Positions 16,338 to 25,383 of a stretch of 64,000 bases of DNA are shown here, piece after piece. This DNA is from Gottfriedia acidiceleris (GTDB lineage: Bacteria > Bacillota > Bacilli > Bacillales > Bacillaceae_G): NCBI RefSeq assembly GCF_023115465.1, contig NZ_CP096034.1, positions 682,001 to 746,000 of the forward strand, read 5' to 3'. The position numbers and the translations under genes were made by a program. Position 1 is the first letter of the stretch; each line of letters starts with the position of its first letter. The notes under the pieces are model-generated. The model ran no database searches and was not told the DNA's origin. It saw only the letters and a program-made list of their open reading frames with translations.

Positions 16338-18215
16338 TTATTCTATGCTTCTTAATAATAATTTTTTTAACATTGGTTTTAATTGAAGTCTTAAATCTTC
16401 TGCATTTGAGGCAATTAAGTAATGGTGCTGATAAATATTTTTCATTAATTGTGAAGTTTCTTCTTGATGTTCTTCTTCCTCAATGAATGTACCGATTACC
16501 TCAATTCCAAGTTTTCTAGCTTGTTTAACTGCTTCATGCGTATCGATAATCCCATCCTGGAAATAATCTAATGCTGAAGGCTCACCATCTGTAAACACGA
16601 GCAAAAATTTATGCTTTTCCGAACGTTTAGCGAGCTCTTCTGAAACAATTCGAATCATTAAGCCGTCACGATTATCCTCTTCTTCTTGAAGCTGCATGAT
16701 ATTTGGACCTACAGAAGGTGATAAAGAGCTTGAAAACGGAATGACTTGATGTAAAATATTTGGTTTGTTTTCTTTTGTAGCATTTGAAGCATCCTCCCAA
16801 AAGCCACTAATGCTATGAGAAATTTTTAATTGTTTTAATGTTTCATGGAATAAAATGACGCTTTTTTTTACTTCATCCATTTTATTAAACATCGATCCGG
16901 AGCAATCAACTAATAAGTAAAAAACAGCATCTAATTCTTTCGATTCAGTTTGTTTTTTATAAAACATTTTAGGATTTTCTTCTGTGAAAAGTCGAATCCA
17001 TTTTTTATTTAATTTACCATAGTATTTATCAGTAGGTGCATTTTGTTTATTTTCTAACGATTTTTCAATCGTTTTTCTTAGTTCTTTAACATCTTTAGAT
17101 ACCATGGAAGACAAAGTAGAATACTGTTTCTTTTCAGTAACTGTTTGCCCACTTGCTTCTTTATATTTAATAGAAACATTACTATTGTATTTACCAAAAG
17201 TATTTTGCTGTGAAGAGGATGAATTCGTAGCCTCATATGAATTAGTTTGTTTTGATTTTTTATTCTCTCCTTGTTGGGAGGAACCAAAAGCATTTGCAAT
17301 TGCCTGATCGCCGGCTTCTTCTTCTCGTGCAAAATTTGCTTTAATAGAAGTTTTTGTACCACTTTCAACTTCAAATCGTAAAAAATTATCATCTGTTTCA
17401 TTATTTTTACTTTCTCTATGCCAGGTTGATAATCTTTCATCTTCGCTATTCCTTTCATCAAGGCCCTCTTGCTGGTCATCATTTTGAAGCTCTTTTACTT
17501 TACTATTACATGAAGCTAATTCGTTAATTTTATTTAACGGTAAATAGCCAAAGTATGTGTGAATCATATCTTCTTTATACAGTGAGAGTAGTCTCTGCTG
17601 CACCCTAAATACAATAGAAGAAATATCACTTGTTTTCTTAGCTTCAAACGCTTGGAAGAGGATGGGTAAAATATCCTCGAGGTGTTCATTCGTTTGATAA
17701 GTTAATTGAGTAGAAGTAAGTGAAAGATAAATTAAACAAAACAATTGATCTATTTGGAAATTACGCATTTCATTTGCTTTGAATTGTGATTGGAAATAAT
17801 GTCTATATATTTTTTTTCTCGTAGAAAATAATTGTCTTGTACCTGGTCTTTGCTGAATAATTAACTCTTCAAGTCGGATATCTTCAAGAAGGACAAACAA
17901 TTGTGTGAAAAAACTTTTTAAATGAGTTTCTTGTAATTCCTTTAGTGTTTCTTTGAACTCACTAAAATCTGAGTAATGTTTATTACCTAAAGCTTTTAAG
18001 TACACATCTGATTTCAAACCTTGTAACTGTGTACTATGCTCTTGTGTATCCCAAAAATGACTTACAGTAAATTTTTGTTCTTCATCGTCGTAATACGCCT
18101 GAAAATCAAATTCTAAAAATGAATTACGATCTTTCGAAAGAGAAATCGATAAATTTTCCATTTGAAGAAAAGTGGAAGCGTCGATTTTTTTATTGTTAAA
18201 AATGATTTGTTTCAT
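16338..18215 (-). CDS. yojO: VWA-domain protein (YojO/NorD/CobT-like)
   Basis: 625 aa. The N-terminal ~230 residues are helical; 240-365 are low-complexity and charged (QNDDQQEGLDERNSEDER, then Ser/Gln-rich); the C-terminal third is a von Willebrand A domain with the MIDAS motif DCSGS at 437-441, and later FTDGEP. Such proteins partner MoxR-type AAA ATPases to insert metals or remodel complexes. Its ATPase partner gene lies immediately upstream (stop at 18235, 19-bp gap), the same pairing as yojN-yojO of B. subtilis, so both probably act as one chaperone. The client is unknown. Confidence 0.85.
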   Translation of the reverse strand: MKQIIFNNKKIDASTFLQMENLSISLSKDRNSFLEFDFQAYYDDEEQKFTVSHFWDTQEHSTQLQGLKSDVYLKALGNKHYSDFSEFKETLKELQETHLKSFFTQLFVLLEDIRLEELIIQQRPGTRQLFSTRKKIYRHYFQSQFKANEMRNFQIDQLFCLIYLSLTSTQLTYQTNEHLEDILPILFQAFEAKKTSDISSIVFRVQQRLLSLYKEDMIHTYFGYLPLNKINELASCNSKVKELQNDDQQEGLDERNSEDERLSTWHRESKNNETDDNFLRFEVESGTKTSIKANFAREEEAGDQAIANAFGSSQQGENKKSKQTNSYEATNSSSSQQNTFGKYNSNVSIKYKEASGQTVTEKKQYSTLSSMVSKDVKELRKTIEKSLENKQNAPTDKYYGKLNKKWIRLFTEENPKMFYKKQTESKELDAVFYLLVDCSGSMFNKMDEVKKSVILFHETLKQLKISHSISGFWEDASNATKENKPNILHQVIPFSSSLSPSVGPNIMQLQEEEDNRDGLMIRIVSEELAKRSEKHKFLLVFTDGEPSALDYFQDGIIDTHEAVKQARKLGIEVIGTFIEEEEHQEETSQLMKNIYQHHYLIASNAEDLRLQLKPMLKKLLLRSIE

Positions 18216-18234
18216 ATGTTAATCATCACTCATT

Positions 18235-19128
18235 TCAAGAAAGAAAATAACTTTCAGCTAGTTCTCTAACAGTCTGGCGCTCAATGTCATCACTTAATTT
18301 AGCGATTATTGTGCGTTCAATTGCTCGAAGTACTGGTATATGAACAGATAAATCACATGCGTCAAGAACACCGCGAATACTTGCCGCATCTTCACTAATT
18401 CTGCCTTCACTTGCTAATGGAATTAAATCACTTGAAAAGCTTGTGAATTTCTTAAGTAAATCTTCATCTTTTAGCTCAGATTCATCTTTTAATAATTGAA
18501 GTAATGATTCCCCGTTAATATATGGAACATCTATAATAATGAAGCGATTTTTTAAAGCTTCATTTAATTCACTTGTTCCTACATAACCTTCATTTATTGC
18601 AGCGATTACTCTAAAGTTTTCGTCACCTTTTACTACTTCTTGAGTAAATGGATTTGTAATCATTTTTCGATAATCAAGTGCACCATGTAGTAATGGTAAT
18701 GTTTCTGGTTTAGCCATGTTAATTTCATCGATATATAAAATATGACCTTTTTTCATTGCTTTCATTAATGGTCCATCGATGAATACTACTTCAGATCCGT
18801 TCGTATTAGAGGCAATTGTGTTGTATCCAACAATACCTTCTAAATCTAAATCGACTGAACAGTTTATGCTATGCATCGGTTGATAAAGCAATTTTGAAAG
18901 AGTCTCAGCTAAAACCGTTTTACCACTTCCTGTTGGACCTTTTAATAATATATTTTTACCAAGAAGAAGGGCAGTAATAGCATCTTCTAAAATCGTTGTG
19001 TCTTGAGAAACATATTGTTTTGTTCCGATTAATAATTGCTCTTCTTTTAAAACTTTTTGAATTTGTTCATTATATATTAAATTTAATTTTTCATTAATCG
19101 AATTAGAAAGATTTAGTTTTGTATTCAT
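18235..19128 (-). CDS. yojN: MoxR-family AAA+ ATPase (YojN-like)
   Basis: 297 aa. AAA+ core with Walker A GPTGSGKT (64-71), Walker B LYIDEI (131-136), sensor segment AAINEGYVGTSELNEALKNRF and a C-terminal helical lid. The pattern is that of the MoxR/NorQ/CobS branch, which works with VWA proteins in metal-centre or complex maturation. First gene of the two-gene unit with the VWA partner; AAGGAG precedes ATG 19128. B. subtilis yojN is similar in length (about 304 aa). NO-reductase activation, suggested by the NorQ name, is not supported by any nor gene in this window. Confidence 0.88.
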   Translation of the reverse strand: MNTKLNLSNSINEKLNLIYNEQIQKVLKEEQLLIGTKQYVSQDTTILEDAITALLLGKNILLKGPTGSGKTVLAETLSKLLYQPMHSINCSVDLDLEGIVGYNTIASNTNGSEVVFIDGPLMKAMKKGHILYIDEINMAKPETLPLLHGALDYRKMITNPFTQEVVKGDENFRVIAAINEGYVGTSELNEALKNRFIIIDVPYINGESLLQLLKDESELKDEDLLKKFTSFSSDLIPLASEGRISEDAASIRGVLDACDLSVHIPVLRAIERTIIAKLSDDIERQTVRELAESYFLS

Positions 19129-19513
19129 AATTACTCCTTTAAAGAAACATTGTTCAATTTGAGATTATTCATTTTTGTATTAACCATTGTATTATCGTAT
19201 ATCCGGATTGTGAATGTCTTGTCCACTTTTTTAGTGAATTTGCTAATACAGTAACTATCTTTTGAGTATAACAGTTTGTTGTTTAACTGGAAAGTTTTCA
19301 GAGTGAATTACTATATATATGAAGCAAATGTAATTTAGTGGAAAGAATTAGTTGTTTATATGAGTTAACTTCTAAATTATTTTGTTCAATGTTTCACAAT
19401 ATGTTCATAATATAAGTGAAAGTTTCAGTTCATCGTATGATAAATTAAATACGTAATCTGTTATATACTTAATTAACTTTCTGTATTATATGCAGAAGAG
19501 GAGGAGTAATACG
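19129..19513. other. 385-bp divergent intergenic region upstream of pflB
   Basis: AT-rich control region between the divergent yojN and pflB genes. It contains a candidate Rex site (19382-19399) and other half sites (TTGTTCAAT at 19150, TTGTGAATG at 19208). No gene found. Confidence 0.45.
19382..19399. promoter_or_regulatory. Candidate Rex (NADH-sensing repressor) site upstream of pflB
   Basis: TTGTTCAATGTTTCACAA: an 18-bp imperfect palindrome (12/18 self-complementary) resembling the Rex consensus TTGTGAA(N)4-6TTCACAA. pflB is a Rex target in several low-GC Gram-positives. It lies 115-132 bp before the start codon. The left half is poor. Confidence 0.35.
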
Positions 19514-21739
19514 ATGGAACAATGGAGACAATTTGAAACTGGACGATGGGAAAAATCGATTGATGTAAGAAACTTTATTCAAAAAAATGTTAAATCTTAT
19601 GTTGGGGATGAATCTTTTCTTGTTGGGCCAACAGATGCAACTAGCAAGCTTTGGGATATAGTACTTAAATTATCTAAAGAAGAACGCCAAAAGGGCGGAG
19701 TTTTAGATATGGATACGAAAATTGTATCTACAATCACTTCACATGAACCTGGTTACTTAGAGAAAGAATTAGAGCAAATTGTTGGATTCCAAACGGATAA
19801 ACCTTTTAAACGATCATTACAACCATATGGTGGGATTCGAATGGCTGAGGCAGCTTGTGAATCCTATGGATATAAAGTTGACGAAGAAATAAGCAAAATA
19901 TTTTCAGAATACCGAAAAACACATAATCAAGGCGTATTTGATGCTTATACAGCAGAAATGAAAGCAGCAAGACGTTCGGGTGTTATTACAGGTCTACCTG
20001 ATGCATATGGTCGTGGAAGAATTATAGGTGACTATAGAAGAGTTGCATTATATGGTGTAGATCGACTGATTAAAGATAAAATTGATACTTTAAATAAAAC
20101 GACAAGTGTTATGTCAGAAGAAGTAATACGAGATCGTGAAGAACTAAATGAACAAATCCGTGCATTAAATGAATTAAAACAAATGGCTGCAAAACATGGA
20201 TTCGATATTTCTGGACCTGCAACAAATGCAAAAGAAGCTTTCCAATGGTTATATTTTGGCTATTTAGCAGCAATAAAAGAGCAAAATGGAGCAGCAATGA
20301 GCTTAGGCCGAGTATCGACATTTTTAGATATATATATTGAACGCGATCTTGAAGAAAATACTTTAACTGAACAAGAGGCTCAAGAATTAGTCGATCATTT
20401 TGTAATGAAACTACGATTAGTTATGTTTGCTCGTACACCTGATTATAATGAATTATTTTCTGGTGACCCTACATGGGTAACTGAATCAATCGGTGGAATT
20501 GGAATAGATGGTCGTCCACTTGTAACGAAAAACTCGTTCCGCTTTTTAAATACATTAGATAACTTAGGACCGGCTCCAGAACCTAACTTAACAGTACTTT
20601 GGTCAGCGAAATTACCAGTCGGATTTAAGCAATATTGCGCTAAAATGTCAATTAAAACTAGCTCAATTCAATATGAAAATGATGATATCATGCGTCCGGA
20701 ATATGGTGATGATTATGGTATTGCTTGTTGCGTTTCTGCTATGACAATCGGTAAACAAATGCAATTCTTTGGTGCACGTGCAAATCTAGCTAAAGCATTG
20801 TTATATGCAATTAATGGTGGTAAAGATGAAAAGTCGAAAGCACAAGTAGCACCTATGTATGCTCCGATTACATCAGAGTATCTTGAATATGAAGAAGTAA
20901 AAGTTAAGTTTGATGTTTTATTAGATTGGTTAGCAGGCTTATACGTTAATACATTAAATTGTATTCACTATATGCATGATAAATATAGCTATGAACGAAT
21001 TGAAATGGCACTACATGATGCAAATATAAAACGTACAATGGCAACAGGTATCGCTGGCTTGTCAGTTTGTGCTGATTCATTATCTGCTATTAAACATGCA
21101 AAAGTTAAAACAATTCGAGATGAGAATGGTATTGTCGTTGATTTCGAAATTGAAGGAGAGTATCCAAAATACGGAAACAACGATGATCTTGTTGATGACA
21201 TTGCAGTTGAACTTGTTGAAAGCTTTATGGCTAAAGTAAGAAAACATAAAACATATCGTAATTCAATTCATACAACATCAGTTCTAACGATTACGTCAAA
21301 TGTTGTATATGGTAAAAAGACAGGTAATACACCAGACGGAAGAAAAGCAGGTGAACCATTTGCCCCTGGTGCTAACCCATTACACGGACGCGATACAAAC
21401 GGAGCGTTAGCATCATTAAGTTCTGTAGCAAAATTACCTTATGAAGATGCACAAGATGGAATTTCAAATACTTTCTCAATCGTTCCAAAAGCATTAGGTA
21501 AAGATGAGAGTACACAAAAATTAAACTTAGTAGCTATGTTAGATGGTTATACAGAAAAGGGCGGACATCACTTAAACGTAAATGTATTCAATCGAGAAAC
21601 ATTAATGGATGCGATGGCACATCCTGAAGAATATCCGCAATTAACGATTAGAGTCTCGGGTTATGCAGTTAACTTCATAAAATTAACTAGGGAACAACAA
21701 ATTGATGTAATTAATAGAACTTTCCACGGTTCTATGTAA
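19514..21739 (+). CDS. pflB: Formate C-acetyltransferase (pyruvate formate-lyase)
   Basis: 741 aa from ATG 19514, behind AGAGGAGGAG; the in-frame start at 19490 includes the RBS and is rejected. Converts pyruvate and CoA to acetyl-CoA and formate under anaerobiosis. The catalytic pair Cys405-Cys406 is seen in GIACCVSAM, and the glycyl-radical site RVSGYAV has Gly716, 25 residues from the C-terminus, as in known PFLs. Full length. The activase gene pflA follows 95 bp later, with the hairpin-prone spacer CCTAGTGAGG...CACTAGG between. Many Bacillus species, such as B. cereus, carry pflBA; B. subtilis does not. Confidence 0.97.
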   Translation: MEQWRQFETGRWEKSIDVRNFIQKNVKSYVGDESFLVGPTDATSKLWDIVLKLSKEERQKGGVLDMDTKIVSTITSHEPGYLEKELEQIVGFQTDKPFKRSLQPYGGIRMAEAACESYGYKVDEEISKIFSEYRKTHNQGVFDAYTAEMKAARRSGVITGLPDAYGRGRIIGDYRRVALYGVDRLIKDKIDTLNKTTSVMSEEVIRDREELNEQIRALNELKQMAAKHGFDISGPATNAKEAFQWLYFGYLAAIKEQNGAAMSLGRVSTFLDIYIERDLEENTLTEQEAQELVDHFVMKLRLVMFARTPDYNELFSGDPTWVTESIGGIGIDGRPLVTKNSFRFLNTLDNLGPAPEPNLTVLWSAKLPVGFKQYCAKMSIKTSSIQYENDDIMRPEYGDDYGIACCVSAMTIGKQMQFFGARANLAKALLYAINGGKDEKSKAQVAPMYAPITSEYLEYEEVKVKFDVLLDWLAGLYVNTLNCIHYMHDKYSYERIEMALHDANIKRTMATGIAGLSVCADSLSAIKHAKVKTIRDENGIVVDFEIEGEYPKYGNNDDLVDDIAVELVESFMAKVRKHKTYRNSIHTTSVLTITSNVVYGKKTGNTPDGRKAGEPFAPGANPLHGRDTNGALASLSSVAKLPYEDAQDGISNTFSIVPKALGKDESTQKLNLVAMLDGYTEKGGHHLNVNVFNRETLMDAMAHPEEYPQLTIRVSGYAVNFIKLTREQQIDVINRTFHGSM

Positions 21740-21834
21740 AAATCCCTGTAATTCATGCCTAGTGAGGGAAATGCTTCACTAGGCTTTAATGTTTTTACTA
21801 AATTAGGAAAAAAATAGTTAAGAGGTGAATGACA

Positions 21835-22584
21835 ATGGTTTCAGGAAATATACATTCAATTGAAACTTGTGGAACTGTTGATGGACCAGGTCTTAGGTAT
21901 GTAATCTTTACTCAAGGATGTTTATTAAGATGTCAATATTGTCATAACGCAGATACGTGGAAAATTGGAGTAGGTAAAGAAATATCAGTTGATCGAGTAA
22001 TGAAGGATATAAAGACCTATATCCCATTTATGAGATCATCTGGAGGTGGCGTTACGGTTAGTGGTGGAGAACCATTATTACAATTAGACTTTCTATTAGA
22101 ACTGTTTAAATCTTGTAGAAAAAATGGGATTCATACAACGATTGATACATCTGGTGGATGTTTCAGTACTGATCCAAACTTTCTATTAAAATTAGACGAA
22201 GTATTAGAATACACAGATTTAGTATTATTAGATTTAAAGCATTTTGATGAAAAAAAACATATAAAACTTACGGGAAAATCAAATGAGCAGATTAAATGCT
22301 TTGCTAAATACTTGGACAAGAGAAACATCCCGGTTTGGATTAGACATGTCTTAGTTCCTGGAATCACCGACTCTGAAGAGGATCTAATAAAACTAGGTGG
22401 CTTTATAGACACTTTAAGTAACGTGGAAAAAATAGAAATTTTACCATATCATCAATTAGGAGTTTATAAATGGGAAGTATTAGGATTAAAATATCCTTTA
22501 AAAGATATTCAACCACCATCAAATGAAAGTGTAAATCATGCTTATCAACTATTAACTCAAATGAAAGAATGTCAAACTTGTTAA
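21835..22584 (+). CDS. pflA: Pyruvate formate-lyase-activating enzyme (radical SAM)
   Basis: 249 aa. Uses S-adenosylmethionine and a [4Fe-4S] cluster to place the glycyl radical on PflB. The CX3CX2C motif is Cys29-Cys33-Cys36 in [11 protein letters not shown]; the SAM-contact GG stretch is [14 protein letters not shown]; the C-terminal [15 protein letters not shown] and [13 protein letters not shown] segments are typical of PflA. ATG 21835 is preferred because AGAGGTG lies seven bases upstream, whereas the ATG at 21829 is one base from the RBS. Downstream of pflB in one unit; a terminator follows. Confidence 0.96.
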   Translation: MVSGNIHSIETCGTVDGPGLRYVIFTQGCLLRCQYCHNADTWKIGVGKEISVDRVMKDIKTYIPFMRSSGGGVTVSGGEPLLQLDFLLELFKSCRKNGIHTTIDTSGGCFSTDPNFLLKLDEVLEYTDLVLLDLKHFDEKKHIKLTGKSNEQIKCFAKYLDKRNIPVWIRHVLVPGITDSEEDLIKLGGFIDTLSNVEKIEILPYHQLGVYKWEVLGLKYPLKDIQPPSNESVNHAYQLLTQMKECQTC

Positions 22585-22600
22585 TACAACTAATTACTTT

Positions 22601-22655
22601 GAACTGTCCTTTAAATTTTAGTAGGCGTCTAACATTTAAAGGGCAGTTTATTTTA
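22601..22655 (+). terminator. Terminator of pflB-pflA
   Basis: GAACTGTCCTTTAAATTTTA pairs with AACATTTAAAGGGCAGTT; T-rich tail TTTATTTTAC. Confidence 0.7.
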
Positions 22656-22664
22656 CACTTTAAG

Positions 22665-22785
22665 TATAAATTGGCAACGAGGAAGTAAATTCGACGAGGT
22701 AGCCAATTTTAGGAATAAAGTATAAGTGCAACTAAACCTCTGTCTTCGCCTTAAGGCTTGCCAATCGGCAAGTTTTCTTTATAAG
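22665..22785 (+). repeat. Structured intergenic element (possible dispersed repeat or small RNA)
   Basis: Two nested hairpins: AAATTGGC (about 22669) with GCCAATTT (about 22704), and CTTGCC-AATC-GGCAAG (22757-22772) followed by TTTTCTTT like a terminator. Between them GTATAAGTGCAACTAAACC. The wording resembles repetitive elements of the B. cereus group as I remember them, but this was not searched. No reading frame. Confidence 0.4.
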
Positions 22786-22887
22786 CTTTTTATGATTATT
22801 TAGACGATTGACTAAAATAAATTTGAGGTAAGTGAATATAATGAAAAATAGTTATTTATAGTTTCTTATTTTAAAGGGTGAAGAGTT

Positions 22888-23067
22888 ATGAAGGAGTTTC
22901 GATTTTCTTGGTATGTTTTACTAGATGATCAGAATGGAATCGAAGGGGGATCTTTTGTTCGAGGAGAAAAAATTGAAGATGAAATGCATCGAATAAAAGA
23001 AAAACTTAGTAAGGAATATTATGTTAGACCGTCCTCGGTTTATATTATTGAATCAAGTGAAATTTAA
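22888..23067 (+). CDS. Small hypothetical protein (59 aa)
   Basis: ATG at 22888 behind AAAGGGTGAAGAGTT, 59 codons to TAA. Sequence begins MKEFRFSWYVLLDDQNGIEG and ends VYIIESSEI; predicted alpha/beta, charged, no membrane segment. The clear RBS, the compact frame and the terminator after it (23137-23165) support a real gene. I do not recognise a family. Confidence 0.65.
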   Translation: MKEFRFSWYVLLDDQNGIEGGSFVRGEKIEDEMHRIKEKLSKEYYVRPSSVYIIESSEI

Positions 23068-23136
23068 ATAAGATATTGTAAATTTTTAAGGGGTTTATAC
23101 GGAGCATTATTGGTTATAAAGTTATTCTAGAAAAAC

Positions 23137-23165
23137 AAAAAAGGCTTCCTAAGAAAGCCTTTTTG
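23137..23165. terminator. Bidirectional terminator
   Basis: AAAAAGGCTT / AAGCCTTTTT stem around CCTAAGA, between the convergent 59-aa gene and the yfhE-like gene. Confidence 0.8.
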
Positions 23166-23172
23166 AATAAAA

Positions 23173-23298
23173 TTATTTGCCTATGCCATTAAAATTAGTA
23201 TAACCTGCAGCACGATCAGCTCTCTTAAATTCTTTTGCATATAATACTTCTTGAGTAGAACTTAAATTACGTCTCGTTTTATCTTTTCGTTTATCCAC
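23173..23298 (-). CDS. yfhE: YfhE-family small protein
   Basis: 41 aa read from GTG 23298, preceded by GCGAGGTG. Sequence MDKRKDKTRRNLSSTQEVLY then AKEFKRADRAAGYTNFNGIGK; the core S-x-QEVLYxxEFKRADxAxGY matches what I know of the YfhE family of Bacillus. Function unknown. It stands at the edge of the conserved yfhE-yfhF-recX block, as in B. subtilis, with two extra genes between it and yfhF. No yfhD gene is visible beside it. Confidence 0.75.
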   Translation of the reverse strand: MDKRKDKTRRNLSSTQEVLYAKEFKRADRAAGYTNFNGIGK

Positions 23299-23366
23299 AA
23301 AAAACACCTCGCTAAGTTATAAAATCCTTAGTAAGTCTCTCCATTTTTTGTGGCTGATATACTAGT

Positions 23367-23927
23367 TTATGCTTCTTTTAAATGTGTAACTTCATGTTGT
23401 TGGTAATCTTCACGCATTGTATGCAATAAATAATTGTCTTTAGTAATTTCAAATAAATCGTATATTTCTTCATTTTGATTTATTTCATCATATAAACATT
23501 TACGTGATTCATTTGCTAATGATGCGTATGGTAGTTTACTTGCAGCATAAAAAGAGCGTTTATTAACTTTACGAATACGCATAAAAATAGAGTTGATTCC
23601 TAAATCGTGAAATAACTCATGGAAGAAAGCGTCTTTTGCTGGTTTGTTGTAACCCATTCCGTGAAAAGGTTTGCCTAACCAAGTTCCTAAAAAGCCATAT
23701 CCATCTTCAATATCATGTAAAGAAATGTTACCAATAGGGTTACCCCACTCATCTAAGATTGTTCTTGATATCATTTTTCCTTGTTCTTCTAGTTCGATTG
23801 CTTGTTTTGTGATAAATAAGAATTCTTCGTACGAATTTGCTTTATGGCGCACAAAGGGAAAGACATCAGGATGCACCATAAGTTCAAAAAGTACAGAACA
23901 ATCTTGTAAATCTCGCTGTTTCAGCAT
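23367..23927 (-). CDS. GNAT-family N-acetyltransferase (RimJ-like)
   Basis: 186 aa. The order of elements follows RimJ/RimL-type GNATs: N-terminal MLKQRDLQDCSVLFELMVHP, a central GNISLHDIEDGYGFLGTWLGKPFHGMGYNKPAKDAFFHELF (strand 4 plus the acetyl-CoA loop) and INSIFMRIRKVNKRSFYAASKL. The loop GKPFHGMGYNKPA is a degenerate Q/RxxGxG/A. The acceptor may be a protein N-terminus or an amino-glycoside-like small molecule; not determined. ATG 23927 has a strong RBS (GAGGAGGAG). The leader carries a hairpin (23945-23970) and the gene lies downstream of the tRNA-like RNA at 24063-24132. Confidence 0.82.
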   Translation of the reverse strand: MLKQRDLQDCSVLFELMVHPDVFPFVRHKANSYEEFLFITKQAIELEEQGKMISRTILDEWGNPIGNISLHDIEDGYGFLGTWLGKPFHGMGYNKPAKDAFFHELFHDLGINSIFMRIRKVNKRSFYAASKLPYASLANESRKCLYDEINQNEEIYDLFEITKDNYLLHTMREDYQQHEVTHLKEA

Positions 23928-23944
23928 CTCTACTCCTCCTCATA

Positions 23945-23971
23945 ATAAGGGTAGCGAAAGAAGGTTACGCC
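23945..23971 (-). promoter_or_regulatory. Leader hairpin before the GNAT gene
   Basis: On the minus strand GGGTGGCG and CGCTACCC pair with one mismatch around TAACCTTCTTT, about 10 bases before the GAGGAGGAG RBS. There is no T-run, so it is not a terminator; it could modulate ribosome access. Confidence 0.35.
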
Positions 23972-24024
23972 ACCCGCGAAATTTTTGTGAGGACTAAAAC
24001 AATAAAATGTAAAGTCCTGTGAAG

Positions 24025-24056
24025 TGCATTAATTATGAATAATTTTTAAATGCACC
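24025..24056 (-). other. Hairpin 3' of the tRNA-like RNA
   Basis: GTGCATT and AATGCAC, with further AT pairing inside (TAATTATGAATAATTTTTA). It follows the tRNA-like segment on the same strand and may be its 3' processing or stop structure. Confidence 0.35.
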
Positions 24057-24062
24057 CTAAAA

Positions 24063-24132
24063 TTTCGGGGTGGGAATCGAACCCACTAGGACCAGCGATT
24101 TACTGGTGGCTCACCATTTGCCTTTCCCGTTA
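24063..24132 (-). ncRNA. tRNA-like RNA (pseudo-tRNA)
   Basis: The minus strand reads as a near-complete cloverleaf: D-arm GGC-AAATGGTGA-GCC with A14, G18G19 and A21 equivalents; an anticodon-like arm ACCAG-TAAATCG-CTGGT; a short variable region CCTA; and a perfect T-arm GTGGG-TTCGATT-CCCAC. Faults: the acceptor (TAACGGG with CCCGAAA) has two A-A mismatches, there is no CCA, and position 33 of the anticodon loop is A instead of U, so it cannot decode normally. It stands alone with its own promoter. A pseudo-tRNA (tRNA-Other) is known in the B. cereus group; whether this is the same RNA needs an alignment. Confidence 0.6.
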
Positions 24133-24191
24133 AAATACTATATAAGAAAAGTGATTTAACACTTTCTATTTAATTTACCGCAAACGTTCTT

Positions 24192-24220
24192 ACTATACTA
24201 TAATAAACGATTTTGTTCAA
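24192..24220 (-). promoter_or_regulatory. Promoter for the tRNA-like RNA
   Basis: On the minus strand TTGAAC, a 17-bp spacer, TATAGT (-10 at 24192-24197). It lies right after the stop of the amidohydrolase gene, about 60 bp before the tRNA-like segment, so the RNA need not depend on read-through. Confidence 0.5.
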
Positions 24221-24234
24221 ATTGCAAACTAAAA

Positions 24235-25365
24235 TTATTCGATATTTTTATACACAATTCTACCATCTATGACAGTGAGTAATGGTTTAGCCATATAATG
24301 AAACGGGTGATGGGACCATAATACTACATCACCATCTTTACCAATTTCTAAGCTACCAATTCTATGAGATAAATTAAGATTTTTTGCTGGATTAATCGTA
24401 ATTGCTTTTAAAGCTTCGAGCTCAGGTAAACCTTCTCGAACTGCTATAGCTGCACATACATTTAAATACTGAATTGGCGTATAAGGATGGTCAGTTGTAA
24501 TTGAGACACTTACCCCAATATCAGCAAGAGCTTTGTATGTAGTCCAGGATTTATTTTTTAATTCGATTTTTGAACGTCTAGTTAATGTAGGACCAACAGA
24601 TACTTGAAGGTTTCGATCCTTTAGATGGTCAATAATTAAATGACCTTCTGTACAATGTTCAATTCGTATATCTAAGTTAAATTCTTCACCAAAACGTATA
24701 GCTGATAAAATATCATCTGCACGATGAGCATGAATTCGTACTGGAATTTCTCTATTTAAAGCTTTAATAATTGGTAAAATTCGAAAGTCATCTGGGTTAT
24801 GCGAGTTTTTAGCTTCATAGAACGCTTCACGAAGCATTCCCATAATACCCATTCTAGTAATTGATTCTTTATTCCCGTTACTGTGAGTTCTTTTTGGATT
24901 TTCACCAAATGCAATTTTCAATCCAGACGGTTCTTGAATAATCATTTTATCGACACTTTTACCATATGTTTTAATTGTACAAGTTGTTCCACCAATTACA
25001 TTTCCACTACCAGGCATAATATGAGCTGTTGTTATTCCATGTTGGATCGCATCAGTAAAAGCAACATCAAGTGGCAATATTCCATCCATTGATCGAATAT
25101 GTGGAGTTAATACTTCAATTGTTTCATTCGCATCATTTCCAGCCCAACCAGTTCCTTCGTCATATAGTCCTAAGTGAGTGTGTACATCTATAAAACCTGG
25201 AAAAAGTGGTTTTCCTGCACATTCTATGACAATTGTTTGATCTTCAATCGAAAAAATCTCAGGTGCAATTTCTTTAATTTTCCCATTTTCAATTAACAAA
25301 TCATGGTTATATAAAACTTGAGATGTAATGGGGAAAATGGTTGCATTTTTAAATAATAGATTCAT
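24235..25365 (-). CDS. Amidohydrolase (imidazolonepropionase-like)
   Basis: 376 aa from ATG 25365, behind GAAAGGATTTATC; the upstream in-frame TTG at 25380 overlaps the RBS. Metal-dependent hydrolase of the amidohydrolase superfamily: HxH motif in GFIDVHTHLG (~55-60), His in IPVRIHAHRAD and in RIEHCTEGHLI, and the late Asp in ITTDHPYTP. Closest in style to imidazolonepropionase-like/prolidase-type amidohydrolases; the substrate is not known. It is 18 bp downstream of yfhF on the same strand, so probably co-transcribed with it. It is not part of the B. subtilis yfh cluster as I remember it. Confidence 0.88.
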   Translation of the reverse strand: MNLLFKNATIFPITSQVLYNHDLLIENGKIKEIAPEIFSIEDQTIVIECAGKPLFPGFIDVHTHLGLYDEGTGWAGNDANETIEVLTPHIRSMDGILPLDVAFTDAIQHGITTAHIMPGSGNVIGGTTCTIKTYGKSVDKMIIQEPSGLKIAFGENPKRTHSNGNKESITRMGIMGMLREAFYEAKNSHNPDDFRILPIIKALNREIPVRIHAHRADDILSAIRFGEEFNLDIRIEHCTEGHLIIDHLKDRNLQVSVGPTLTRRSKIELKNKSWTTYKALADIGVSVSITTDHPYTPIQYLNVCAAIAVREGLPELEALKAITINPAKNLNLSHRIGSLEIGKDGDVVLWSHHPFHYMAKPLLTVIDGRIVYKNIE

Positions 25366-25383
25366 GATAAATCCTTTCAAATA

